Below, piece after piece: positions 35,741 through 44,859 of a DNA stretch of 64,000 nucleotides. Both the position numbers and the translations under genes were made by a program. Source of the stretch: Hippea jasoniae (lineage in GTDB: Bacteria; Campylobacterota_A; Desulfurellia; Desulfurellales; Hippeaceae); assembly GCF_000744435.1 (NCBI RefSeq), contig NZ_JQLX01000013.1, positions 124,001 through 188,000 on the forward strand, given 5' to 3'. Each line of letters starts with the position of its first letter. Position 1 is the first letter of the stretch. Below the pieces are notes generated by a model that saw nothing but the letters and a program-made list of their open reading frames with translations, ran no database searches and was not told where the DNA came from.

Positions 35741-36225
35741 ATGTTGTGCTTGTGGGTTTTATGGGAGCCGGCAAAACAACAATCGCACGCATACTTGCCA
35801 AAAAGAAAAACCTGCGTTTTGTTGACACAGATAAACTCATAGAAAAAGAAACAGGACTAACAATTAAAGAAATCTTCAAAATTAAAGGAGAAGATTATTT
35901 TAGAGATTTAGAAAGACAGATTATCGATCGTTATCTATTGTTCTGTAATAATTGCGTCATAGCAACAGGTGGTGGCATGCCGTGTTTTTTTAACAATATG
36001 GAGAAGTTAAAAAAAATAGGTTTTGTTATATATGTTAATGTGGATTTTGATAGAATAGTAAAACGAGTTGGTGATTCTAACAGAAGGCCGTTATTTAGCA
36101 ATCTTTCAGAGGCAAAAAGACTTTTCAATGAAAGGATTAAGTGTTATCATAAGGCTGATTTTGTTGTTGATGGCAACAAAGAAAAGGAAGAAGTTGTTCA
36201 AACTATAGAAAAGCTTGTATGGTAG
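35737..36225 (+). CDS. aroK: Shikimate kinase
   Basis: A 162-residue kinase with Walker A GFMGAGKTTIAR, the shikimate-binding Asp and Arg in FVDTDKLIE and YFRDLE, ATGGGMP and the lid Arg in SNRRPLF. It phosphorylates shikimate two steps before chorismate. It overlaps aroC by 4 bases and is followed 6 bases later by the HDOD gene. Confidence 0.95.
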   Translation: MNVVLVGFMGAGKTTIARILAKKKNLRFVDTDKLIEKETGLTIKEIFKIKGEDYFRDLERQIIDRYLLFCNNCVIATGGGMPCFFNNMEKLKKIGFVIYVNVDFDRIVKRVGDSNRRPLFSNLSEAKRLFNERIKCYHKADFVVDGNKEKEEVVQTIEKLVW

Positions 36226-36231
36226 GTGAAA

Positions 36232-37092
36232 ATGAAGATATCTATTAAGCAGCTTGTTGATGATACAAAGGAAAAGCTTAGTTTTCCGCAAATTGCAATG
36301 CGGATTTTAAGGTTGTTTGAAAACGATGATTTAAGTGCATACCATCTTGCTAAGGTTGTTTCATTGGATCCTGTTTTAGCAGCTTATATTTTAAAAATTG
36401 CAAACTCTGCGTATTACAACTTTCCCGGTAAGGTAAAGACTTTATCTGATGCCATAACGATTATCGGTTTTGAGGAGATAAAAAAGATCGTTATTATGAT
36501 CAGTGCCAAGAATGCATTTAAGGTTAGCGATGAATACGATAGGCTGTTGTGGGAGCATTCGCTTGCTGTGGCTGTTGCATCATCTGTGATCAATGCAAAA
36601 GTCAATATAACAGAGGATGGTATAGCCTACATTGCAGGTCTTCTGCACGATATTGGTAAGATAGTGTTTAAAAAGAATGAAACAGTGGGTTATAAAGAGC
36701 TGTTGAAGGAAGCTATAGAAAACGATGTAGATATGCATTTACTTGAGGAGAAGCAGTTTGGTTATAATCACGCCGATGTAGGTGGATATCTTTTGGAGGA
36801 GTGGAATTTTGATCAGGAGATTATAGATGCTGTTGCATTTCACCATCTAAATTTTACCATCAAAAAGGCATCGGATTTCTTAAAAAAAGCAGCTTTAGTT
36901 AATGTTTCCGATTTTATAGTTAATCGTTTTTTAGGTATTGGCAGGGCAAAAATAGAGGATTTTGGTGTTGTGTTTGAGTTGCCCGCATCCAAGACAATAG
37001 ACTTTAATATAAGCGATATAGCATCACTAATTGATGAAATCTATCAGAAATTTGAAATTTTAAAAACGACGATGGAAGAAGAGGCTGCATGA
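36232..37092 (+). CDS. HDOD domain protein
   Basis: A 286-residue HDOD protein. The pattern LPQIAMRIL-like start, LAKVVSLDPVLAAYILKIANSAYYN, TLSDAITIIGFEEIKKIV, and IAYIAGLLHDIGKI with AVAFHH later is characteristic. The HD is present in HDIGK, though HDOD proteins are usually regarded as signalling proteins without hydrolase activity. Role unknown; in other bacteria such proteins affect motility, cyclic-di-GMP output or stress. The ATG 36232 has AGGTG just upstream, and a GTG at 36226 is a less likely start. Confidence 0.9.
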   Translation: MKISIKQLVDDTKEKLSFPQIAMRILRLFENDDLSAYHLAKVVSLDPVLAAYILKIANSAYYNFPGKVKTLSDAITIIGFEEIKKIVIMISAKNAFKVSDEYDRLLWEHSLAVAVASSVINAKVNITEDGIAYIAGLLHDIGKIVFKKNETVGYKELLKEAIENDVDMHLLEEKQFGYNHADVGGYLLEEWNFDQEIIDAVAFHHLNFTIKKASDFLKKAALVNVSDFIVNRFLGIGRAKIEDFGVVFELPASKTIDFNISDIASLIDEIYQKFEILKTTMEEEAA

Positions 37093-37997
37093 GGATTTTT
37101 ATAACCGGAGCCACGGGATTTGTTGGTATAAATACGGTTTTTGAGTTGTCAAAAAATCATGAGCTTTTTTTGTTGGTTAGGAATATAGATAAAGCCAGGC
37201 TCTTTGAAGGTTTAAGCAATGTCAGGTTTATAAAAGGTGATGTTGTAGACTTTAAGGCTGATATTAGTGAGAATTTTGATGCTATCATTCATATAGCAGG
37301 CAGAATCAAAGCCGATAACCTACAAAAGCTTTATCAAACAAATGTTGATGGATGTAAAAATATTGCATTATTTGCAAAACAAAAGGGGATTAGGAACATT
37401 GTTTATCTTTCAAGCCTTGCAGCAAGAGGGCCTGATGAGAGAGGCTATCCCGTCTCCCATTACGGAAACTCAAAACGGTTAGGGGAGCTTGAGTTTTTAA
37501 AGTTACATTTTGACTCAAATCTGAAGATTTTAAGACCACCAATTATCTATGGACCGTATGATAGAGGTATGCTGGATGTCTTTAGAATTGCAAAAACAGG
37601 GTTTTTCCCGGTTTTAGAAAGAGTCTATAGTCTTGTGCATGTTTTTGATGTTGTTAAAGCTATAGAAAAACTGCTTTATGTAAATAGGCAGAGCGCAAAG
37701 GTTTATTATATATCTGGCGGTGATCTTACTATGGAGCAGCTGGCTAAAAAGCTGTTTGAGGTATTTTCAAAAAAGGGTAGAATCATTAAAATACCAGAAA
37801 TCGTTATACCTTTATTAAGAGTATTATCGCATGAAGGTTCACCTCTAACAAAGGACAAGCTAAGGGAGTTAAAGGCCACAAAATGGCTGTGTGATAATAC
37901 AAAACTCTACAGGGATACTAATTTTCTACCAGAGATCTACCATGACGATGGTTTAAGAAAGACTGCTTTGTGGTATGAAGAGCATGGATGGTTATAG
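37089..37997 (+). CDS. NAD-dependent epimerase/dehydratase (extended SDR)
   Basis: A 302-residue extended short-chain dehydrogenase. The nucleotide loop is TGATGFVG at residues 6-13. The catalytic YxxxK reads YGNSK, preceded by SSLAARGP, and PPIIYGPYDRG follows. It could act on nucleotide sugars or on a lipid or sterol-like substrate (3-beta-HSD-like). The neighbours do not decide this. It starts as ATGA with the HDOD gene, and its last bases overlap mtnA. Confidence 0.85.
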   Translation: MRIFITGATGFVGINTVFELSKNHELFLLVRNIDKARLFEGLSNVRFIKGDVVDFKADISENFDAIIHIAGRIKADNLQKLYQTNVDGCKNIALFAKQKGIRNIVYLSSLAARGPDERGYPVSHYGNSKRLGELEFLKLHFDSNLKILRPPIIYGPYDRGMLDVFRIAKTGFFPVLERVYSLVHVFDVVKAIEKLLYVNRQSAKVYYISGGDLTMEQLAKKLFEVFSKKGRIIKIPEIVIPLLRVLSHEGSPLTKDKLRELKATKWLCDNTKLYRDTNFLPEIYHDDGLRKTALWYEEHGWL

Positions 37998-39003
37998 TCC
38001 TATAATTGTTAAAGATTCAGATGATATTTTGCTGCTTGACCAGAGAATACTCCCGCAGAAAAAAGAGTATTTAAAAGCTGTTGATTTAGATGATTTTGTT
38101 TATGCAATAAGGGAGATGGTTGTAAGGGGTGCACCTCTAATTGGTATTGTAGCTGCATTTGGTTATTATGTAGCTATCAGGGATGCCGGCAGCAAAAAAG
38201 AAATCAAAATCAGGGCAAGAAAGGCAAAAGAAAAACTCTCCCGGAGCAGACCTACAGCTGTAAATCTGTTTTATGCACTTGATATAATGGAAAAAACATT
38301 AAATGAAAAAATCGATATACTGCCTTCTGAGAAACTTAAAAAGAAACTCAGAGCTGTAGCATTTGGATTGTGGGAGTCTCAGAAAGAAGAAGACCTTGCA
38401 ATAGCATCAAACGGTGTTGAGTTTTTTAAAGATAAAGAAACGATTTTAACCCATTGCAATACAGGCTCACTTGCCACAGGCGGCATCGGCACGGCGCTGG
38501 GTATCATAAAGATGCTTTTTAAAAAGGGCAGTTTGAAGATGGTTTATGTGGATGAAACAAGGCCTTATCTACAGGGTGCAAGACTGACGGCTTTTGAGCT
38601 ATCCAACGAGGGTATTCCTTACAAAATTATAACTGATAATACCGCCGGATTGCTTATTGCAAAGGGTATGGTGGATGGTGTCGTGGTAGGTGCAGACAGG
38701 ATTGCGGCAAACGGTGATGTAGCAAACAAGATTGGCACCTACATGGTGGCTTTAGCTGCAAAGCAAAACAATGTGGATTTTGTTGTTGCAGCACCTGAGT
38801 CAACAATCGATAGAGATATAAAAGATGGCAGTGAAATAGTTATAGAGCAAAGAAGTGAGGATGAGGTGTTGAATTGTGGCAAATGTAGAATTGCCCCTGG
38901 GGATGCCCATGCTCTACACTACGGCTTTGATATAACGCCATCTTATTTGATATCTGCAATTATCACGCAGAAGAAAATCTACAGGCAGCCTTATGAATTC
39001 TGA
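37984..39003 (+). CDS. mtnA: S-methyl-5-thioribose-1-phosphate isomerase (MtnA)
   Basis: A 339-residue MtnA/eIF-2B-like isomerase of methionine salvage. Signature parts are LLLDQRILPQKKEYL, MVVRGAPLIGIVAAFG, catalytic C158 in LTHCNTGSLATGG, and catalytic D238 in GADRIAANGD, then KIGTYMVALAAK and DITPSYLI. The start lies 14 bases inside the epimerase gene; an ATG at 37975 is an alternative, and neither has a strong ribosome site, pointing to coupled translation. No other salvage gene is seen nearby. Confidence 0.94.
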   Translation: MDGYSPIIVKDSDDILLLDQRILPQKKEYLKAVDLDDFVYAIREMVVRGAPLIGIVAAFGYYVAIRDAGSKKEIKIRARKAKEKLSRSRPTAVNLFYALDIMEKTLNEKIDILPSEKLKKKLRAVAFGLWESQKEEDLAIASNGVEFFKDKETILTHCNTGSLATGGIGTALGIIKMLFKKGSLKMVYVDETRPYLQGARLTAFELSNEGIPYKIITDNTAGLLIAKGMVDGVVVGADRIAANGDVANKIGTYMVALAAKQNNVDFVVAAPESTIDRDIKDGSEIVIEQRSEDEVLNCGKCRIAPGDAHALHYGFDITPSYLISAIITQKKIYRQPYEF

Positions 39004-39757
39004 GTTTTTGCTTTATGAGAAGGACAAAGATATAGGAATTTTAACGCTAAACAGGGCAGATAAGCACAACGCTATCAGCAAAGAGTATATGGATCAGCTT
39101 GAGGAGTTTTTGCGTTATGCAAAAAAAGAAGAGATAAAAGCTCTCATTGTTAAGTCTGCAGGTGAGAATGTATTTTCAGCCGGAGGCGACATCTCATATT
39201 TTATAACGCTTAAATCAAAAGAGGATGCATACAGCATGGCTTTGAGGATGCATAATATTTTAAGCGACTTTGAGGATTTGCCATATCCTACGATCTGTGT
39301 TGTAAACGGCTCTGCTGTCGGCGGAGGGGCAGAGATTATACTTGCATTTGATATACGATTTGCCCGAAGCGATATATTTATTCAGTTTAAAGAAAAGGCA
39401 ATGGGCGTAACCACTGGATGGGGTGGAACATACAGGCTTGTGAGACTTGTTGGGTATTCAAAGGCTCTGGAGCTGTTGCTTTATGCTAAAAAGATAGATG
39501 CAAAAGAGGCAAAGGATATAGGGCTTGTTAATGAGATTTACGATAAAAGTATTTTGTTTGAGAAAGCAATGGAATTTTGTTATGGACTTAAGGATGATGA
39601 TGTGCGACTTATCCGTTACATAAAAAAGCTATCAAAGGAATCTGCTCATCTAAACAGGGATAGTGCCATGCAGCTTGAAAGAGAGCTGTTTAAGGAATCG
39701 TGGATGTTTGGAAAACGCCAAAGGATGATGGAGAAATTTCTAAACAAAAGGGATTAG
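38993..39757 (+). CDS. Enoyl-CoA hydratase/isomerase (crotonase) family protein
   Basis: A 254-residue crotonase. The oxyanion-hole parts are ENVFSAGGDISYF and GSAVGGGAEIILAFDIRFA. The two Glu used in hydratases appear to be kept: one in GGGAEI, the other in FKEKAMGVTTGWGGT. The reaction could be hydration, isomerisation or decarboxylation of a CoA ester. There is no beta-oxidation cluster here, so a substrate cannot be named. It overlaps mtnA by 11 bases and is followed 3 bases later by ftsY. Confidence 0.88.
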   Translation: MNSEFLLYEKDKDIGILTLNRADKHNAISKEYMDQLEEFLRYAKKEEIKALIVKSAGENVFSAGGDISYFITLKSKEDAYSMALRMHNILSDFEDLPYPTICVVNGSAVGGGAEIILAFDIRFARSDIFIQFKEKAMGVTTGWGGTYRLVRLVGYSKALELLLYAKKIDAKEAKDIGLVNEIYDKSILFEKAMEFCYGLKDDDVRLIRYIKKLSKESAHLNRDSAMQLERELFKESWMFGKRQRMMEKFLNKRD

Positions 39758-39760
39758 GTT

Positions 39761-40672
39761 ATGGGTTTTTTGAAGAGTATTTCTGAAAAACTGTTTAAAA
39801 CGAAAAGGGGCTTTACAGAAAAGATTCATGAGGAATCAAAAAAGGATGAGCCGATAACCGATGAATATTTGGACTTTATTGAAGAGCTTTTGATAGAGGC
39901 AGATTTTGGTGTTAAAACAACAATGAAAGTAATGGAGGCAATAGAGGAAGGGATTGACAAAGGTGATATAAAGACAAGGCGTGATGTAGAGTTAAAGATA
40001 AGAGAGGTAATTTTAGATATCTTAAAGCAGGTTGAAAAACCGCTTGAGATAAGAAAGTCAAAGTTTGTAGTGATGGTTGTAGGTATTAACGGCTCAGGTA
40101 AAACAACAACAATTGGCAAGCTTGCAAACTTTCAGACAGACAGAGGTAAAAAGGTTTTGCTTGTTGCTGCAGATACCTTTAGAGCTGCAGCGATAGATCA
40201 GCTTGAGGTGTGGGCTAAAAGGGTTTCAGCTGATATTGTGAAACAACAGGAGGGTGCAGACCCTGCTGCGGTTGCATTTGACGGCGTTACAAGTGGAGTT
40301 GCAAAAAATTACGATGTGATCTTTGTTGATACAGCAGGCAGGCTTCATACGCAAAAAAACCTGATGAATGAGGTGATTAAAATAAAAAAGGCGATCACAA
40401 AGGCCTACAGCGAGGCACCACATGAGGTTTTACTGGTTTTAGATGCTACAATCGGCCAGAATGCGATAAATCAAGCACGTGAGTTTAACAGGGCTTTAGG
40501 TATAACAGGTATTGTTCTTACAAAGATGGACGGCACTGCCAAAGGTGGCATTATTGTGGCAATAAGTGAAGAGTTTAAGATACCGATTAGATATATCGGT
40601 ATAGGTGAAGGTATGGATGATTTAAAAGCCTTTAATGCAAGAGATTTTGTTGAGTCTGTTTTTGTTCCCTAA
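39761..40672 (+). CDS. ftsY: Signal recognition particle receptor FtsY
   Basis: A 303-residue SRP GTPase with short N-terminal part and N-G domain. P-loop GINGSGKTT (108-116), DTFRAAA (138-144), DTAGR (190-194), TKMDGTAKGG and the closing GEGMDDLKAF are visible. It docks ribosome-SRP complexes at the membrane. No long acidic A domain, as is usual outside enterobacteria. Confidence 0.96.
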   Translation: MGFLKSISEKLFKTKRGFTEKIHEESKKDEPITDEYLDFIEELLIEADFGVKTTMKVMEAIEEGIDKGDIKTRRDVELKIREVILDILKQVEKPLEIRKSKFVVMVVGINGSGKTTTIGKLANFQTDRGKKVLLVAADTFRAAAIDQLEVWAKRVSADIVKQQEGADPAAVAFDGVTSGVAKNYDVIFVDTAGRLHTQKNLMNEVIKIKKAITKAYSEAPHEVLLVLDATIGQNAINQAREFNRALGITGIVLTKMDGTAKGGIIVAISEEFKIPIRYIGIGEGMDDLKAFNARDFVESVFVP

Positions 40673-40690
40673 ATAGATGGAGGTGTAAAA

Positions 40691-41944
40691 ATGGGAGTTA
40701 TAGTAGATGTTTATGCGCTTGAGATTTTAGATTCAAGGGGCAATCCAACAATTAGATGTACTGTTAAAACAGAAAACGATGTGGTTGGTGTGGCTGAGGT
40801 GCCAAGTGGTGCATCAACGGGCGATAATGAGGCTATAGAGCTTAGGGATAATGGCGATAGATACAGGGGGAAAGGTGTTTTAACAGCTGTTTCAAATATC
40901 AACGAGAAGATAGCTGATGAGATTATCGGCATCGATGTGTTTGAGCAGGCAGAAATAGATAATACAATGATTGAGCTTGATGGCACAGAAAACAAAGCCA
41001 ACTTAGGTGCAAATGCTATTCTGGCTGTTTCTATGGCAGTTGCAAGGGCTGCAGCAAGTGAGCTGAAGGTTCCTTTATACAGGTATTTGGGCGGTCTTCA
41101 TGCAAATCTTTTACCCATACCGATGCTCAACATCTTAAACGGCGGAAAACATGCGGATAACAATGTAGATTTTCAGGAGTTTATGATAACACCGATTGGT
41201 GCAGAAAGCTTCAAGGATGCTATGAGAATGGCATCAGATACATTCTGGGCACTCAAAGGGATTTTAAAAGAAAAGGGTTTGTTTACAGGCGTTGGTGATG
41301 AGGGTGGTTTTGCCCCGAATCTTTCAAGTAATGAGGAAGCCATAGAATTGATTTTGCAGGCTATAGAAAAGGCAGGCTACAAACCCATGGATGATATTGC
41401 TTTATCGCTTGATCCGGCTGCAAGTGAGTTTTATAGCGATAATTATTATAAGATTGGCAATGAAAAACTTTCAAGCGATGATATGATCGAGCTATATAAA
41501 AAGCTGTTAGAAAAATATCCGATTATATCAATAGAGGATGGACTTGCAGAAAACGACTGGGATGGTTGGGCGAAGCTCACCGAAGAGGTTGGCGATTATG
41601 TGATGCTTGTTGGAGATGATATTTTTGTAACCAATACAGAGTTGATTAATAAAGGAATAGAAAATGCTATTGCTAATGCGGTGCTGATCAAGTTGAATCA
41701 GATCGGCACACTAACCGAAACGCTTGATGCGATCAGACTTGCAGAGGATGCAGCTTACAACTTTGTAATTTCCCACAGATCGGGGGAGACAATGGATACA
41801 TTTATAGCTGATCTTGCCGTTGCAACAAACAGCGGCTGGATTAAAACCGGCTCTGTCTCAAGAGGCGAAAGGATTGCTAAATACAACAGGCTTATTGAGA
41901 TAGAGGATGAGATGTTCCCTTATGGAGAATATCCAGGCTGGTAA
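40691..41944 (+). CDS. eno: Enolase
   Basis: A 417-residue glycolytic enolase. Motifs: [37 protein letters not shown] with the catalytic Glu, metal ligands in [24 protein letters not shown] and VGDDIFVTN, and the catalytic Lys in LIKLNQIGT, then SHRSGET. A good AGGTG site precedes it. Its end overlaps the small division gene by 23 bases, a linkage also seen in other bacteria. Confidence 0.97.
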   Translation: MGVIVDVYALEILDSRGNPTIRCTVKTENDVVGVAEVPSGASTGDNEAIELRDNGDRYRGKGVLTAVSNINEKIADEIIGIDVFEQAEIDNTMIELDGTENKANLGANAILAVSMAVARAAASELKVPLYRYLGGLHANLLPIPMLNILNGGKHADNNVDFQEFMITPIGAESFKDAMRMASDTFWALKGILKEKGLFTGVGDEGGFAPNLSSNEEAIELILQAIEKAGYKPMDDIALSLDPAASEFYSDNYYKIGNEKLSSDDMIELYKKLLEKYPIISIEDGLAENDWDGWAKLTEEVGDYVMLVGDDIFVTNTELINKGIENAIANAVLIKLNQIGTLTETLDAIRLAEDAAYNFVISHRSGETMDTFIADLAVATNSGWIKTGSVSRGERIAKYNRLIEIEDEMFPYGEYPGW

Positions 41945-42224
41945 GCTGTTCAATATAATTATTGCCATATTTGTTATTGTTTTTGCGGGTTTGACAGCCA
42001 AAGGTATATATTTGAGGCATAAACAGATTGAAAAACTAAAAGCCGAAAGCTCTATCTTGGATAGCAGGATCTCGATGCTAAAGAAAAATATAGAACATAT
42101 CAAAAGGCAGATCAATTTAGCCAAACAGGATCCAAACTACATCAAACATAAAGCTACAGAAAGATACCTTATAACAAACGATAAAAACGAAACGATTCTA
42201 ATATTCAGTCCAAAAGATAGATAG
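41922..42224 (+). CDS. FtsB/DivIC-type septum formation initiator
   Basis: A 100-residue protein with one membrane helix (about residues 11-30) and a following coiled coil ([20 protein letters not shown] and on to about 70), ending in an ERYLI and EKxI-like stretch ([10 protein letters not shown]). This is the FtsB/DivIC architecture. Such proteins join the FtsQLB complex that triggers septal wall synthesis. The start lies inside eno. An ATG at 41907 is a possible alternative; neither has a well-spaced ribosome site. Confidence 0.75.
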   Translation: MENIQAGKLFNIIIAIFVIVFAGLTAKGIYLRHKQIEKLKAESSILDSRISMLKKNIEHIKRQINLAKQDPNYIKHKATERYLITNDKNETILIFSPKDR

Positions 42225-42231
42225 GTTGTTT

Positions 42232-43530
42232 ATGGAAGTAAATATCGTTGGTGGCGGCCTTGCAGGTGTTGAGGCCGCCTTTGCTTTAGCAAATAGGGGT
42301 GTAGCAGTTAATCTTTTTGAAATGAAGCCAGAATTTTTTAGTGATGTTCACAAAAGTGAGTATTTAGCTGAAATTGTTTGCTCAAACTCCTTTGGTAGCA
42401 AAAAGCTTACAACGGCAAGTGGTGTATTAAAAAAGGAGATGGAAATATTAGACTCTATTTTGTTAAAGGCTGCGCACAAAGCAGAAGTGGAGGCGGGCAA
42501 TGCTTTAGCCGTTGATAGAGTGCAATTTTCAAAACTTGTTACGCAATGGGTGCTTGAAAACAAAAATATAAAGCTAAAAAGGGAAATTGTAGAGAAATTG
42601 GATAATAACCATATCTGGATTGTAGCCTGCGGGCCGCTGTGTCATAATAGATTGGTCGAATGGATAAGGCACAATATCCTTGATGGTGAGTTTTTATATT
42701 TTTATGATGCTATTGCGCCGATTGTATATGCCGATAGCGTTGATTTTTCAAAGGGTTTCTGGGGTTCAAGATACAGTGATGATAAGGATTATTTTAACTG
42801 TATATTGAATGAAAAGGAATACGATGTTTTTTATAACGCTTTAATTGAGGCAGAAAAGATTGAATTTAAAGAGTTTGAAAAAAACTATTATGAGGCATGC
42901 CTTCCCATAGAGGAGATTGCAAGCCGTGGTAAACAAACACTACTTTTTGGACCACTAAAACCTGTTGGTTTAAAATACAAAGGTAGGCAACCATTTGCCG
43001 TTGTACAGTTAAGAAAAGAGAATAAACAGGGGAGTCTTTTATCGATTGTTGGTTTTCAAACAAAGCTTACATATCCTGAACAAAAAAAGGTTTTTAGACT
43101 TATACCAGCGTTGAGGAATGCAGAGTTTGCAAAATTAGGCAGCCTTCACAGGAATACCTATTTAGATGCCCCGCGCGTTTTAAATGTTTTTCTGCAATCA
43201 AAAAAGATGGATAATATTTTTTTTGCAGGTCAATTAAGCGGGGTTGAGGGTTATATGGCCTCTGCTGTTACAGGGATTTATGTAGGTATGAATGTAGCCT
43301 TGCTTATTAAGAAAGATAGAATGCTTAAGCCACCTGAAAATACGATGTTTGGCGGTTTGATAAGGTATATCACATCAAAAGAGGAAAAACTTCAGCCGAT
43401 TGGTGAAAACTTTGGATTCATAGATATTGGAAAGATGAAAAATAAAAGACAAAAGAGGCTTCTTCAGGCAAAGGAGGCAATAGAAAACACAAGAAGATGG
43501 AGAGAGCTTTATGAAAGTGAGTTTGCTTAA
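42232..43530 (+). CDS. trmFO: FADH2/folate-dependent tRNA (uracil-5-)-methyltransferase TrmFO
   Basis: A 432-residue flavoprotein that makes m5U54 in tRNA from methylenetetrahydrofolate. The FAD fold is VNIVGGGLAGVEAAFALANRG-like at the start; the family motifs EYLAEIVCSNSFG, ETNxxP-like DRVQFS, GFQTKLTYPEQKKVFRLIPAL, FAGQLSGVEGYMASAVTG and the C-terminal region around FGGLIRYIT are visible. It overlaps thyX, another folate and flavin enzyme, by 20 bases. Confidence 0.95.
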   Translation: MEVNIVGGGLAGVEAAFALANRGVAVNLFEMKPEFFSDVHKSEYLAEIVCSNSFGSKKLTTASGVLKKEMEILDSILLKAAHKAEVEAGNALAVDRVQFSKLVTQWVLENKNIKLKREIVEKLDNNHIWIVACGPLCHNRLVEWIRHNILDGEFLYFYDAIAPIVYADSVDFSKGFWGSRYSDDKDYFNCILNEKEYDVFYNALIEAEKIEFKEFEKNYYEACLPIEEIASRGKQTLLFGPLKPVGLKYKGRQPFAVVQLRKENKQGSLLSIVGFQTKLTYPEQKKVFRLIPALRNAEFAKLGSLHRNTYLDAPRVLNVFLQSKKMDNIFFAGQLSGVEGYMASAVTGIYVGMNVALLIKKDRMLKPPENTMFGGLIRYITSKEEKLQPIGENFGFIDIGKMKNKRQKRLLQAKEAIENTRRWRELYESEFA

Positions 43531-44182
43531 TTTTACTCAAGACCCAGACATGACAGCGGCGATTTCTGCCCGCAATTGCTATTCATCAACACCACCAAGA
43601 AAGCTAAACGATGATGAAATAAAAAGAATCTTAAGACAGGTGATTGGCTCTGGTCATCTGTCGGTTATAGAGCATGTGAGTTTTACATTTCTTGTTGAGG
43701 GCATAAGCAGGGTTGCCACGCATCAGCTTGTAAGACACAGACTTGCAAGCTACTCCCAGCAAAGCCATAGATACACAAAAATCAAGCAGGAGAGTTTTGT
43801 TATACCGCCCTCTATTAATGATAATGAAGAGGCAAAAAAATTATTCAACGAAGTTGTTGAAAAAAGTCTTGAGGTTTATGAGAAACTGATAGCAATGGGC
43901 ATAAAAAAGGAGGATGCGCGTTTTGTTATCCCGCAGGCTGTATCATCAAATATCGTTATTACGATGAATGCAAGAGAGCTTTTGCATTTTTTTACTTTGA
44001 GGTGTTGCGTCAGGGCGCAATGGGAGATCAGAGCTCTTGCTATAGAGATGTTAAAACTTGCTAAAAGCAAAGCACCTGTGATATTTGAAAAAGCAGGACC
44101 AGCCTGCATAAAGGGTAGATGCCCCGAAAAACAACCCTGTGATAACATACCCCAGATCAGGGAGTTTTTTAAAAACCTATGA
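43511..44182 (+). CDS. thyX: FAD-dependent thymidylate synthase ThyX
   Basis: A 223-residue ThyX that makes dTMP with FAD, NAD(P)H and methylenetetrahydrofolate. The signature RHRx7S is R75-H76-R77 to S85 (RHRLASYSQQS), followed by SHRYTK. Later ARELLHFFTLRCC and AQWEIRALA complete the pattern. Its start is 20 bases inside trmFO, and the next gene starts as an ATGA overlap. Confidence 0.96.
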   Translation: MKVSLLNFTQDPDMTAAISARNCYSSTPPRKLNDDEIKRILRQVIGSGHLSVIEHVSFTFLVEGISRVATHQLVRHRLASYSQQSHRYTKIKQESFVIPPSINDNEEAKKLFNEVVEKSLEVYEKLIAMGIKKEDARFVIPQAVSSNIVITMNARELLHFFTLRCCVRAQWEIRALAIEMLKLAKSKAPVIFEKAGPACIKGRCPEKQPCDNIPQIREFFKNL

Positions 44183-44859
44183 GCGGCAAGCTGTTTGTTG
44201 TTGCAACACCCATAGGCAATCTAAAAGATATCACCTTCAGGGCTGTTGAAACGCTAAAAAGCGTAGATTATATCCTTGCAGAATCACCTCACCATTCAAA
44301 AAGGCTGCTTGAGACTTATGCAATTAAAACAAAAACAGTCAAATATAACGATGATTATAATGTTGAAAAAATTATAGAAAAAGCTGTTGAGGATTTAAAA
44401 AGTGGTCTTAATATTGCATTAATTAGCGATGCAGGTACTCCAACAATTTCAGATCCAGGATACAAAATCGTTCATAGATGCAGGCAGGAAAATATCGATG
44501 TGGTTCCAGTTCCTGGGGCAAATGCAGCGATTGCAGCTGTTAGCGTAAGTGGCCTGCCTACCGATAAGTTTGTTTTTCTGGGTTTTCTACCAAAGGGTAA
44601 GCTTAAAAAAGAAAAGATGCTCAAAAGTTATGATGGTGATGCCACGATTGTGCTTTATGAGTCGCCTCATAGAATCCTTAAAACGCTAAATGCAATTAAG
44701 TCAGCTTTAGGCAGGCGTTATGTTGTTGTGGCAAGGGAGATTACCAAAATCCATGAAGAGTTTATAAGTGGTTTTGTTGATGAGGTAGAAGAGATAATTG
44801 CAAACAAAAGCTCGATTAAAGGCGAGTTTGTAGTTCTTATCAGAAAAGCTGATGTTTAA
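44179..44859 (+). CDS. rsmI: 16S rRNA (cytidine-2'-O)-methyltransferase RsmI
   Basis: A 226-residue member of the tetrapyrrole-methylase fold. LFVVATPIGNLKDITFRAVE, ALISDAGTPTISDPGY, VVPVPGANAAIAAVSVSGL, FVFLGFLPKGK and LYESPHRI are the family landmarks. It 2'-O-methylates C1402 of 16S rRNA. It overlaps thyX by 4 and murJ by 8 bases. Confidence 0.95.
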   Translation: MSGKLFVVATPIGNLKDITFRAVETLKSVDYILAESPHHSKRLLETYAIKTKTVKYNDDYNVEKIIEKAVEDLKSGLNIALISDAGTPTISDPGYKIVHRCRQENIDVVPVPGANAAIAAVSVSGLPTDKFVFLGFLPKGKLKKEKMLKSYDGDATIVLYESPHRILKTLNAIKSALGRRYVVVAREITKIHEEFISGFVDEVEEIIANKSSIKGEFVVLIRKADV

